Below are positions 7,144-15,279 of a DNA stretch of 20,722 nt, one piece after another. Source of the DNA: Actinomycetota bacterium (lineage in GTDB: Bacteria; Actinomycetota; Acidimicrobiia; Acidimicrobiales; Ilumatobacteraceae); NCBI GenBank assembly GCA_009701105.1, contig WLKU01000008.1:1-20722 (forward strand), written 5' to 3'. Within the stretch, counting starts at the first letter, position 1, and each line of letters begins with the position of its first letter. Below the pieces are notes generated by a model that was given only the letters and a program-made list of their open reading frames with translations, did no database searches and had not been told where the DNA came from. Both the position numbers and the translations under genes were made by a program.

Positions 7144-8286
7144 TTAATTTTTAGGTTTCTTGCGCGCACCTTTGCGATCGTAAGCACGGTCGTGCACTGC
7201 CTTTTGTTCTTCGAGTTCAAGTTCTTCGGCCACGAGCATTTTCATGTTTGCAAGTCGCTCCAACGACACATCGCCACGTTCTACCGCTGCTTGCACAGCG
7301 CAGCTCGGTTCGTCTTCATGCTTGCAATCACGAAACTTGCACGACTCGGTCAACGTAAAAATATCGCTGAATGCCAATTCGATTCCGTGGTTGCTCATCC
7401 ACAAACTCACCGCACGTAAGCCTGGCGTATCAATGAGCCAGCCACCGTTTACGAGGCGCACGAGTTCGGCTGCCGTTGTGGTGTGGCGACCGCGTTGGTC
7501 ACCTTCGCGCACCGCCCCAGTTGCTTGGCCATCGTGGCCAGATAGTGCATTAATGAGGGTTGATTTGCCAACGCCGCTGGCTCCCAATAACGCAATTGTT
7601 TGCGGCGCACTGGCAACGCTCTTTGCACTGTCATATATATACGTATAGGCGCGCAAGCCGTCGAGCCCTGCCCCAGTCTTGGCGCTCGCAAATAGCAGTG
7701 GCACACCAGCAAGCACGGGCTCAACTCGGCGCACCATGAGCGACAATCCATCGGCATCCATTTCATCGATTTTGTTAAATACCAAAACTGGTTGTGCACC
7801 GCTATCAAAGGCCAATACAAGTTCTCGTTCGATGCGTCGCAAATTTGGGTCTTGCGTTGCGGCTTGCACAACGAGCACGGTGTCGATATTTGCTGCAACA
7901 GTGTGCGACTCTGCGCGTACGGTGTCCGACGATGCACGGCGAGTAAGTGCCGAACTGCGCGACAGCACGTGATCAATTTTCTCTAAGTCATCAGAAATAA
8001 TCACCCAATCACCAACAGCAACTTCTGCGCCGATGTTGCGAACGCGTTCGACACCATCAATCGCGTCATGCACCCCGCTTGTAAGAATTGTGCTCCATCC
8101 GCGATCGATTCTGCTCACTCGACCGAGCCTTCGGCTATGTTGCAACGACGTAATGTAGTATTTTTTTTCAATCAATTCAGTCGCAAGTCGCTCATTCCAT
8201 CCAAGTGCAAGAGCATGTGCTGCGTCATCACGAGTGGTGGCATTTGCCAAACCTTCATGTGCGTCATTGGTCATTTCATTACTCAC
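7144..8286 (-). CDS. rsgA: Small ribosomal subunit biogenesis GTPase RsgA
   Basis: A 380-residue circularly permuted GTPase that acts in late maturation of the 30S subunit. An OB-fold-like domain at about residues 50-115 precedes the G motifs in the permuted order: NKID (G4) at 171-174, SAK (G5) at 201-203, GASGVGKST (G1) at 235-243, RGRHTTT (G2) at 265-271 and DTPG (G3) at 286-289. The C-terminal zinc site has Cys316, Cys321, His323 and Cys329. It ends in a lysine/arginine-rich tail. The N-terminal 30 residues are extra. The start could be the GTG at 8286 or the ATG at 8274, and neither has a Shine-Dalgarno sequence. The gene converges on the STAS gene with 39 bp between and diverges from topA. 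Confidence 0.94.
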   Translation of the reverse strand: MSNEMTNDAHEGLANATTRDDAAHALALGWNERLATELIEKKYYITSLQHSRRLGRVSRIDRGWSTILTSGVHDAIDGVERVRNIGAEVAVGDWVIISDDLEKIDHVLSRSSALTRRASSDTVRAESHTVAANIDTVLVVQAATQDPNLRRIERELVLAFDSGAQPVLVFNKIDEMDADGLSLMVRRVEPVLAGVPLLFASAKTGAGLDGLRAYTYIYDSAKSVASAPQTIALLGASGVGKSTLINALSGHDGQATGAVREGDQRGRHTTTAAELVRLVNGGWLIDTPGLRAVSLWMSNHGIELAFSDIFTLTESCKFRDCKHEDEPSCAVQAAVERGDVSLERLANMKMLVAEELELEEQKAVHDRAYDRKGARKKPKN

Positions 8287-8372
8287 GCTAGCGAAATTAA
8301 ACCCTTACTGCATTTGGCTTTACGTGGATAGCCTTGACAAGACAGTGCTAAACCACGTAACGATGAAAAGTC
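8287..8372. promoter_or_regulatory. Divergent promoter region between rsgA and topA
   Basis: This 86-bp gap must drive both genes. Towards topA there is a perfect TTGACA at 8334-8339, with TAACGA at 8358-8363 after an 18-base spacer. That would start transcription around 8370, almost on the topA ATG. Towards rsgA a TTTAAT (8296-8301, minus strand) matches five of six -10 positions and lies about seven bases before the expected start, close to the GTG at 8286. Neither gene has a clear Shine-Dalgarno sequence, so leaderless or near-leaderless mRNAs, common in Actinobacteria, would fit. The -10 assignments are tentative. Confidence 0.45.
8320..8360. repeat. Inverted repeat TTACGTGG / CCACGTAA around the topA -35 box
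   Basis: TTACGTGG at 8320-8327 and its exact reverse complement CCACGTAA at 8353-8360 are separated by 25 bases. The arm centres are 33 bases apart, about three helical turns, and they enclose the TTGACA box. Each arm contains an ACGT core. The spacing fits two protein-binding sites on one face of the helix better than an RNA hairpin. The regulator is unknown. Confidence 0.6.
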
Positions 8373-11045
8373 ATGTCTAAGCCCCTCGTCATAGTCGAGT
8401 CCCCCGCCAAGGCCAAAACGATCGCCAAATTTCTTGGTGATGGCTTTGACGTACGAGCTTCCGTCGGCCACATTGCCGACCTTCCAAGCAAGGGTCTCTC
8501 TGTAGACGTCGATAATGGATTTAAACCGACGTATGAATTGACCGAGCGCGGCAGCACCATTATTAAGGAACTAAAAAGCGTTCTCAAGACGGCCAGCGCC
8601 CTCTATCTTGCAACCGACGAAGACCGCGAGGGTGAGGCAATTGCTGCGCACTTGTTTGAGTACCTCAAGCCAAAAAACATCGAGACTAAGCGCATGGTGT
8701 TTCATGAAATCACCAAAGCTGCGATTGATGCAGCAATTGCAAATCCACGAGACATCGATTACAAACTTGTTGACGCAGCAGAAGCACGCCGCATTCTCGA
8801 TCGCTTGTACGGCTATTCGGTGTCCCCAATATTGTGGCGCAAAGTCAACCGTGGACTTTCTGCAGGTCGTGTTCAAAGCCCATCCATTCGTTTGGTGGTC
8901 GAACGCGAGCAAGAACGTATGGCTCACATCTCGGCTGCGTACTGGGATCTCGAAGCGGTCACAGCGACCACACCGCAATTCACTGCAACGCTGCAATCAG
9001 TTGATGGGGTACGTATTGCCACAGGTAAAGATTTCAATGAAAAGGGCATCGCCAAAGAAGCTGTAGTCGTTATTAATGAAGCGCGAGCCCAAGAGCTTTC
9101 GGCGGGCCTGCAAGGTGCCACTCTCGAGGTGCGCAGTGTGGAAGAAAAGCCATACCGCAAGTCGCCAAAGGCTCCATTTATGACGAGCACGTTGCAACAA
9201 GAGGGTGGCAATAAGTTGCGCATCACCGCAAGCGAAGTCATGCGTGTTGCCCAAGGTTTGTACGAGGCCGGATACATCACCTACATGCGTACCGACGCGG
9301 TCACTCTTGGTGCCGAAGCACTACACGAAGTGCGTACTGCAATCTCTGCAACTTATGGCGAAGAGTTTTTGTCTGCCACAACTCGCGAATACAAATCAAA
9401 GGTAAAAAATGCACAAGAGGCTCACGAAGCAATTCGTCCGGCGTTGCCTTTGCGCAGCCCGGAAGAACTTGCACCTGAGTTACGTGCCAACGAACTTGCG
9501 CTCTACCGACTGATCTGGCAACGCACGCTTGCATCGCAGATGAATGACACGTTGGGCACCACGCTCACTGTGCGGTTGGGTGCAATCACGCCAGGCACCA
9601 ACCCAGCCAACTGCGAATTTTCTGCGAGCGGAACGACTATCACGTTTGCTGGTTACCGACAGGCATATCAAGAAGTTGTAGAAGAGTCAGCTGATGATGC
9701 AGAAGAAAAAGAAGCGTTGTTGCCTGTGCTCAAAGTTGGCGATGGAGTTTCCGTCGAGACCATCAACGCACTCGGTCACAACACATCACCTCCTTCGCGT
9801 TTTACCGAACCAACATTGGTGAAAAAACTCGAAGAACTCGGTATTGGTCGTCCATCAACGTATGCATCCATTCTTGGCACCATCATCAACCGCGGTTATG
9901 TGTGGAAGAAGGGTCAAGCGCTTGTTCCGTCGTGGACAGCGTTTGCGGTGGTCAAGTTGATGACCAACTATTTCACCACGCTTGTTGATTACACATTTAC
10001 TGCAACGGTCGAAGAAGAGTTAGACGAGATCGCCGAAGGCAAGCGCGTTCGCGATGCATGGCTTGCCGAGTTTTATTTCGGTAATGGCAAAGAACTTCCT
10101 GGACTCAAGCCGCTCGTTGAGCACAACATCGAAAACATTGATGCCGCAACGCTCAACGCGTTTCATGTTGGCCTGCACCCAGTGAGTGGCGACATGATCG
10201 AGGCCCGACCAGGCAAATTTGGACCATATATAAGGTGTGGCGAGCAAACCGCCGGCATCCCAGACAGCATGGCCCCCGACGAACTCACTGTCGAAACAGC
10301 GATCGAAATATTGGCCCGCCCAAAGTTTGAAGAACCAATTGGCGAAAAAGACGGTCTGCCCGTTTATAAAAAGACGGGCAAATACGGTCCGTATGTCATG
10401 TGGGGAACGCTTGACACTCCTCCACCGGGCATGGAAAAAGCAAAGATGGTTTCATTGTTTAAAGACATGACCATTGAGGCGCTGACGATTGATGATGCGC
10501 TCCTGTTGTTGTCATTGCCGCGCACGGTTGGCTTTGACCCAGCAGATGGAGAGATCATTACTGCACAAAACGGTCGCTATGGCCCATACATCAATAAAGG
10601 CAAAGAGAGCCGCACACTCGATACCGAGCAAGAGTTGTTTACGTTCACACTCGAGCAGTCGCTATCAAAGCTTGCAGAACCTCGTGTCTATGGCCGTCGC
10701 GGACCAGCAAAACCACCATTGCGCGAGTTTGGTACCGACCCAGTGAGCGGCAAACCAGTTGTTGCAAAAGATGGCAAGTTTGGTGTGTACGTGACAGACG
10801 GCGAGACGAATGCAAGTCTTACTCGCGGTGATCGTTTGGAATATGTAACTCCAGAGCGAGCATTCGAGTTGTTGGCTGTGCGCCGCGACGCAGACCCATC
10901 ACTCAAGCGCAAGAAGGCTGCCAAGCCAGCCAAAAAGGCAGCAGCGAAAAAAGTTGCAAAGGTTCCTGCAAAGGCAGCAAAAAAAGTTGCTAAAAAATCT
11001 GTAGCAAAAACAGCCAAGAAAGTCGCCAAGAAAAAAGCCTCATGA
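8373..11045 (+). CDS. topA: DNA topoisomerase I
   Basis: An 890-residue type IA topoisomerase that relaxes negative supercoils. The TOPRIM domain begins KPLVIVESPAKAKTIAKFLG and contains TDEDREGE at 81-88. The active-site tyrosine is Tyr304 in YITYMRTDAV. GIGRPSTYASI lies at about 489-499. The C-terminal half carries repeated Topo-C units, each with a G-x-Y core, near residues 615, 670, 735 and 802. There is no tetra-cysteine zinc finger. The last roughly 45 residues are almost only Lys and Ala (AAKK-type repeats). Lack of zinc fingers plus a basic tail is the actinobacterial form of TopA, where the tail supports processive relaxation. The Shine-Dalgarno sequence is weak. The stop overlaps the tmk start by ATGA. 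Confidence 0.97.
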   Translation: MSKPLVIVESPAKAKTIAKFLGDGFDVRASVGHIADLPSKGLSVDVDNGFKPTYELTERGSTIIKELKSVLKTASALYLATDEDREGEAIAAHLFEYLKPKNIETKRMVFHEITKAAIDAAIANPRDIDYKLVDAAEARRILDRLYGYSVSPILWRKVNRGLSAGRVQSPSIRLVVEREQERMAHISAAYWDLEAVTATTPQFTATLQSVDGVRIATGKDFNEKGIAKEAVVVINEARAQELSAGLQGATLEVRSVEEKPYRKSPKAPFMTSTLQQEGGNKLRITASEVMRVAQGLYEAGYITYMRTDAVTLGAEALHEVRTAISATYGEEFLSATTREYKSKVKNAQEAHEAIRPALPLRSPEELAPELRANELALYRLIWQRTLASQMNDTLGTTLTVRLGAITPGTNPANCEFSASGTTITFAGYRQAYQEVVEESADDAEEKEALLPVLKVGDGVSVETINALGHNTSPPSRFTEPTLVKKLEELGIGRPSTYASILGTIINRGYVWKKGQALVPSWTAFAVVKLMTNYFTTLVDYTFTATVEEELDEIAEGKRVRDAWLAEFYFGNGKELPGLKPLVEHNIENIDAATLNAFHVGLHPVSGDMIEARPGKFGPYIRCGEQTAGIPDSMAPDELTVETAIEILARPKFEEPIGEKDGLPVYKKTGKYGPYVMWGTLDTPPPGMEKAKMVSLFKDMTIEALTIDDALLLLSLPRTVGFDPADGEIITAQNGRYGPYINKGKESRTLDTEQELFTFTLEQSLSKLAEPRVYGRRGPAKPPLREFGTDPVSGKPVVAKDGKFGVYVTDGETNASLTRGDRLEYVTPERAFELLAVRRDADPSLKRKKAAKPAKKAAAKKVAKVPAKAAKKVAKKSVAKTAKKVAKKKAS

Positions 11046-11659
11046 CTCTTGGCCGCTACATCGCCTTTGAAGGCCTTGAGGGCTGCGGCAAATCAACGCA
11101 CGTGACTCGGCTCGCCGATTCACTCGGGGGCATTGCAACTCGCGAACCAGGTGGCACAGCAATTGGCGCGTCACTTCGTGCAGCAATGTTGGATGCGTCC
11201 AACACCATGCTCTCGCCCCGCGCCGAAGCACTCATGATGTCGGCCGATCGCGCACAACACCTTGACGAACTCGTGTTACCGGCGTTGCGTGCCGGCAAAC
11301 ACGTGGTCAGTGATCGCAGTGCATTTTCTTCGCTCGCGTACCAGGGTTATGGGCGCATGCTCGATTTAGACGAACTCAAGCGTTTTAACAACTGGGCTAT
11401 CGCTGGCAACTGGCCTGACCTAGTTGTGTTTATTAACGTACCACTCGAACAATTGCTTGAGCGCTTAAAGAAGCGTGAGCTCGATCGTTTCGAGCGCGAA
11501 GACCGTGCATTTTTCGAGCGCATCTTCACTGGCTTTCATGCAATGGCGGCTGCCGACCCAACTCGTTGGCTCATCGTTGACGGCACGCCGCCAAAAGACG
11601 AACTCGCTGCAACAATTCTCACTCAGGTTTGCGAGCGCCTCAAGATCAATTTGCCATGA
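11042..11659 (+). CDS. tmk: Thymidylate kinase
   Basis: A 205-residue dTMP kinase that makes dTDP from dTMP and ATP, an essential step to dTTP. The P-loop is GLEGCGKST at residues 11-19. The DRS motif (DRSAFSSLAYQG) that positions the substrate base and phosphate follows at about 86. The lid region, rich in Arg and Glu (RFEREDRAFFERI), is at about 150. Length is standard. It overlaps topA by ATGA at its start and holB by ATGA at its end, so topA, tmk and holB are translationally coupled. The topA-tmk-holB order is known from Streptomyces, and topA and holB are also close in Mycobacterium (recalled, not checked). Confidence 0.95.
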   Translation: MTLGRYIAFEGLEGCGKSTHVTRLADSLGGIATREPGGTAIGASLRAAMLDASNTMLSPRAEALMMSADRAQHLDELVLPALRAGKHVVSDRSAFSSLAYQGYGRMLDLDELKRFNNWAIAGNWPDLVVFINVPLEQLLERLKKRELDRFEREDRAFFERIFTGFHAMAAADPTRWLIVDGTPPKDELAATILTQVCERLKINLP

Positions 11660-12762
11660 GCGCTGCGGCTGGTACTGCAAAAAGTGTGTGGCAAACCGTT
11701 GTTGGCCAGTCGCATGCAGTGCAACAGTTGCAACATCTTGCAACTCAATCAGTGCATGCCTATTTATTTGTAGGGCCAGAGGGTTGTGGCAAGGAAGAGG
11801 CTGCGCGCGCGTTTTCTACTGTGCTCATCACGGGCTCAGATGACGCGAAAACTCGTGAAGCAAAACTCATTGCGCGTGGTGCTTACTCTGACGTGAATGA
11901 GGTATTACGTGAGGGTGCTGCGGTCGACAAAGACGAGGCCGACAACATTGTGCGTCTGTCATCGACAACACCCACCGAGAGCAAAGTCAAGATCGTCATT
12001 ATTCACGAATTGCATCTCATGCGTGACTCGGCTGCAGTGCGCTTGCTGAAGACGATTGAAGAACCACCGGAACGAATGATTTTTATTCTGCTAGCCGACC
12101 AACTTGTGCCAGCACTTGCAACCATCAATTCGCGTTGTGTCGTTGTCAATTTTGTGCGTCCCGACGACACACAAATTGCGGCAGCACTAATTTCCGAGGG
12201 CATAAAGCCCGATCTTGCCGCCTCAGTCGCACGCGCAGCATCGGGCAATCTCAGTCGGGCTCGTCATCTTGCGACCGACAAATTTTTGGTCAAGCGCCAA
12301 GAGGCGTTTGCATCGATCCCGCCCCGCCTCGATGGCACTGGTGCGCAGGTTGCTGCGCTTGTTGACGAGCTGTTCGAACACATTGATGAAGCAGTAGCGC
12401 CATTGCTTAAAGCTCATGTAGACGAACTATCAACTCTCGAAGAGCGTGTCGCTCTCACGGGCGAGCGCGGAAGTGGACGCAAGGCATTGCAAGACCGCCA
12501 CAAGCGTCAATTGCGCAAGTTCAAGACCGATGAATTACGAAGTGGTCTTGCAACTATTGCTGGCGTGTATCACGCACTTGTTGTCACGCAACCCACTCCG
12601 ACAAATTCCGATGTCTACATTCAAGCAATCGAACGAATCCATAAAGCAACGGGAGCACTTGGGCTCAATGTCAATGAAGCCTTAGTACTTCAGGCACTCT
12701 TCTTGCAATGTCCTTCGCTCATGCCAATGCCACAAGTTGCGCCAGTAAACTTACCCACTTAA
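11656..12762 (+). CDS. holB: DNA polymerase III subunit delta' (clamp loader)
   Basis: A 368-residue AAA+ clamp-loader protein. The Walker A-like motif GPEGCGKE is at residues 40-47. The residue after the lysine is Glu instead of Ser or Thr, consistent with a subunit that does not hydrolyse ATP. LLKTIEEPPE marks the conserved helix before sensor 1, and NSRC carries the Ser-Arg-Cys motif whose arginine reaches into the neighbouring ATP site. The four zinc-binding cysteines normally found between Walker A and the acidic motif are absent. That segment reads GSDDAKTREAKLIARGAYSD. The ATG at 11656 overlaps the tmk stop, and an upstream in-frame start at 11629 lies inside tmk. The C-terminal half, about residues 215-368, is variable as usual for the family. 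Confidence 0.9.
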   Translation: MSAAAGTAKSVWQTVVGQSHAVQQLQHLATQSVHAYLFVGPEGCGKEEAARAFSTVLITGSDDAKTREAKLIARGAYSDVNEVLREGAAVDKDEADNIVRLSSTTPTESKVKIVIIHELHLMRDSAAVRLLKTIEEPPERMIFILLADQLVPALATINSRCVVVNFVRPDDTQIAAALISEGIKPDLAASVARAASGNLSRARHLATDKFLVKRQEAFASIPPRLDGTGAQVAALVDELFEHIDEAVAPLLKAHVDELSTLEERVALTGERGSGRKALQDRHKRQLRKFKTDELRSGLATIAGVYHALVVTQPTPTNSDVYIQAIERIHKATGALGLNVNEALVLQALFLQCPSLMPMPQVAPVNLPT

Positions 12763-12775
12763 TAGCTAAATACCC

Positions 12776-12850
12776 GCCCAGGTAGCTCAGGGGTAGAGCA
12801 ACGCACTCGTAATGCGTAGGTCGTGAGTTCGATTCTCATCTTGGGCTCCA
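12776..12850 (+). tRNA. tRNA-Thr (anticodon CGT)
   Basis: A 75-base cloverleaf with encoded CCA. The acceptor is GCCCAGG/CTTGGGC with one G-T pair, followed by discriminator T. The D stem is GCTC/GAGC. The anticodon stem ACGCA/TGCGT encloses the loop CTCGTAA, with anticodon CGT at 12808-12810. The T arm is GTGAG-TTCGATT-CTCAT. It reads ACG threonine codons. It starts 13 bases after holB and ends 13 bases before an AT-rich membrane-protein gene. Confidence 0.96.
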
Positions 12851-12863
12851 CTTTTCGGAGACT

Positions 12864-15272
12864 ATGTTTAATAACGTGATCGATCAAACCAATATCAACA
12901 AATATCAGTCACACTTTTTTGAGATTGCGACTAAGACTTCAATTATTGGATTTTCGTCAATTTTGTGTCTATCCGTAATTGCTGGTATCGGTCTTTACGA
13001 TTCACTGCTAGTTGCATTGGTCGTAGGAACCCAGATTACATCTGGTGCCATGATTTGGTTACTGTTACGACGCAACTGTGTAGTTACTATGCCGGAACTT
13101 CTCGGGATGGGGCTAGCAATAGGAAGTATCGCCTCAACGGGGGTCTCTCAGATTCTTCGAACAACCCCCGTCCACGGCATTGGTTGGGCGTTGCCATTGC
13201 TTATCGTTGTAGTAGCAAGTGCTAAATCTTCAATAAGAACTCCTTCAGCATTTATTGAAAAAATACCCCGTTTCGACGGTGCAATCATCGCTATGGCGAT
13301 ACTCTTTGCACTCAGTTATTGGTGGGTCTGGATCTTGCCGGTAGCACTATTTCCACTGTTTTTTTATTTCCTGTTAAGTGATCCACGATCTTGGTTCTCG
13401 TCATTGCGAGTGCGGCTCAAATTTTTAATCGCAGTTGCAACTGGCACGACTCTTTTTGCCATCGCTATCTGGATCCGAAATTCAAATTTGTCTTGGTGGA
13501 TTTTTTCCCATGACCAAACTTTCCTAGAAGGAATTGCTACATCCGTCAATATTTGGGGGCCTCAAGAGAACATTCATGCTGTTGGCATACCAGATTCGTA
13601 TCACTGGTTTGTTCTTGCTTGGTCAGGCATGACTACCAACGCTGCGGGACTAACGCCACTCATTGTTATAACAAGGGTTCTGCCACTATGTGCCTTCCTC
13701 GGTGCAGTACCTCTAATTTGGGCTTGTACGCGTCAATTAACGAAAATCAGTTACTCACCAGTAATTGCCTTACTTCTTTTTGTTTTAGGTTCTAATTACC
13801 TTAATTTGCAACCAATTCGATTCACTAATTCGCCCACATTTATTTTTTCGATGATGTGGCTTCTTGCCTTTGTGTTTACCTTCGTTGAATGCTTGCGAGG
13901 CCAAATGCAGTTTGGTCTAGGAGTTTTAACCCTGTTATTCGTCGCCAACTTCGGTGGGAAGGCTTCAAATGGTCCGATTTTGCTCTCTGGGGTTCTTCTC
14001 TGTGCATTAATCAATTTTCTATTTTTGCGAAATCGTTCAAGGTATCGATTCCTTAATTGGAGTTCCTTCCTATTAATAATCAGCTCGATTGTGGTCTATC
14101 TGCTGCTCTACAAATCCCAATCAATAATTGGTGACAGCAATATATTGCGCATCGACATTGCATCTGTTGCTTCTGATCTCGGTGCTGCACGTCAGAACTC
14201 TTTACTTATAACCAAAGTTTTAATGACAATGTCAATTATTGCAATTTGCTCGCCAATTTTTTTGATTTCGTCACCACTTCTTCTCAGTCGATCTTCCCGC
14301 AAGCAACCTGAGTTATATTTCTTTTTGGGTATTTCACTGTCCGGAATATTACTCACTTCAATATTTGGTCATTCGGGTGCATCAGAATTGTATTTCCTGC
14401 TTAGCGCTCTAGCAGTCGCCCCCGTAGTTGCCGGATATGCAGTTCCGCTCTATACCGAAAATACCAATAACCTTCATTTGAATAAAAAGCTCTATCTGGT
14501 CTTTGCTGTGACATCCATTTATACGATTTGTACTTTTTTTCTTTGGAAGTTATTCGCTAAAAACACTAACGCGCAAGAGACGTACTACGCCCAAAAGATA
14601 GGGGTTGCCTTCTCAGTAATTGTAATTTTGATTTTTTTGCCGATTATTTTCTTCCGAGTATCTATTAAAAGTTCTTTTAATAGAGACGCTAAAACATTTC
14701 GACGATTGTCTCGACTCGTCATCTTGATGACAGTATTACTTACTCTTGGAGTGATCCATCAATGCGATGCTGTTATTAGATTTGTTAACTCTAGTAATAA
14801 AGATCCTAATGATTCGAACTTATTACAGGGTTCCACAGGCGAACTTGCCGCACTTACGTGGCTGCGAGAGAACAGCGATGTAAACGATATTTTAGCGACG
14901 AATCGATTTTGCATTCCACTTAGTGACTCGTGTGATGCAAAATGGTTTTTAGTTTCAGCCATAACACATCGACGTATGCTAATTGAGGGTTACAACCGAG
15001 GCACCGACGACGTGTCACAGGACGAGCGCCTTCCTGAATGGGCGAAATCTCTAAGTCAACCCCTATGGGCGCAGCAGCGACTTCTACATTCTCTTGGCTT
15101 CGCCGAGTTTCCGAATATCAGTGATTATGAATATCTCAGATCCAACTCTGTTGCTTGGATGGTTGTAGATCATACTGCTCAGTTTTCAGGTACTAGATCG
15201 TGGCTTCCATTTGCTGAAGTTGCTTTTCAAAATCAAGATATGTCGGTATTACGTCTTAAACAAACTCCATAG
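12864..15272 (+). CDS. Large multi-pass membrane protein, possible GT-C-type glycosyltransferase
   Basis: An 802-residue polytopic protein with more than ten hydrophobic segments between about residues 25 and 645, then a mostly soluble C-terminal part. An acidic loop near residues 216-250 contains HDQTFLEGIATSVNIWG and ends in YHWF, before another membrane segment. The C-terminal part has GELAALTWLRENSDVNDILA at about 657-676. Membrane glycosyltransferases of the GT-C class often have a similar WLRE segment and an acidic first external loop, so that function is suggested but not shown. The DNA is visibly AT-richer than its neighbours (20 G+C in the 60 bases from 14521) and uses TTA, ATA and AAT codons freely. 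GGAG at 12857-12860 precedes the ATG by three bases. The stop is seven bases from the end of hutH. Confidence 0.75.
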   Translation: MFNNVIDQTNINKYQSHFFEIATKTSIIGFSSILCLSVIAGIGLYDSLLVALVVGTQITSGAMIWLLLRRNCVVTMPELLGMGLAIGSIASTGVSQILRTTPVHGIGWALPLLIVVVASAKSSIRTPSAFIEKIPRFDGAIIAMAILFALSYWWVWILPVALFPLFFYFLLSDPRSWFSSLRVRLKFLIAVATGTTLFAIAIWIRNSNLSWWIFSHDQTFLEGIATSVNIWGPQENIHAVGIPDSYHWFVLAWSGMTTNAAGLTPLIVITRVLPLCAFLGAVPLIWACTRQLTKISYSPVIALLLFVLGSNYLNLQPIRFTNSPTFIFSMMWLLAFVFTFVECLRGQMQFGLGVLTLLFVANFGGKASNGPILLSGVLLCALINFLFLRNRSRYRFLNWSSFLLIISSIVVYLLLYKSQSIIGDSNILRIDIASVASDLGAARQNSLLITKVLMTMSIIAICSPIFLISSPLLLSRSSRKQPELYFFLGISLSGILLTSIFGHSGASELYFLLSALAVAPVVAGYAVPLYTENTNNLHLNKKLYLVFAVTSIYTICTFFLWKLFAKNTNAQETYYAQKIGVAFSVIVILIFLPIIFFRVSIKSSFNRDAKTFRRLSRLVILMTVLLTLGVIHQCDAVIRFVNSSNKDPNDSNLLQGSTGELAALTWLRENSDVNDILATNRFCIPLSDSCDAKWFLVSAITHRRMLIEGYNRGTDDVSQDERLPEWAKSLSQPLWAQQRLLHSLGFAEFPNISDYEYLRSNSVAWMVVDHTAQFSGTRSWLPFAEVAFQNQDMSVLRLKQTP

Positions 15273-15279
15273 TCTTTAC

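Noticed and set aside
10688..11029. 113-codon minus-strand frame rich in Ala and Phe opposite the topA tail
   Set aside because: The composition is just the reverse complement of the Lys/Ala codon repeats of topA.
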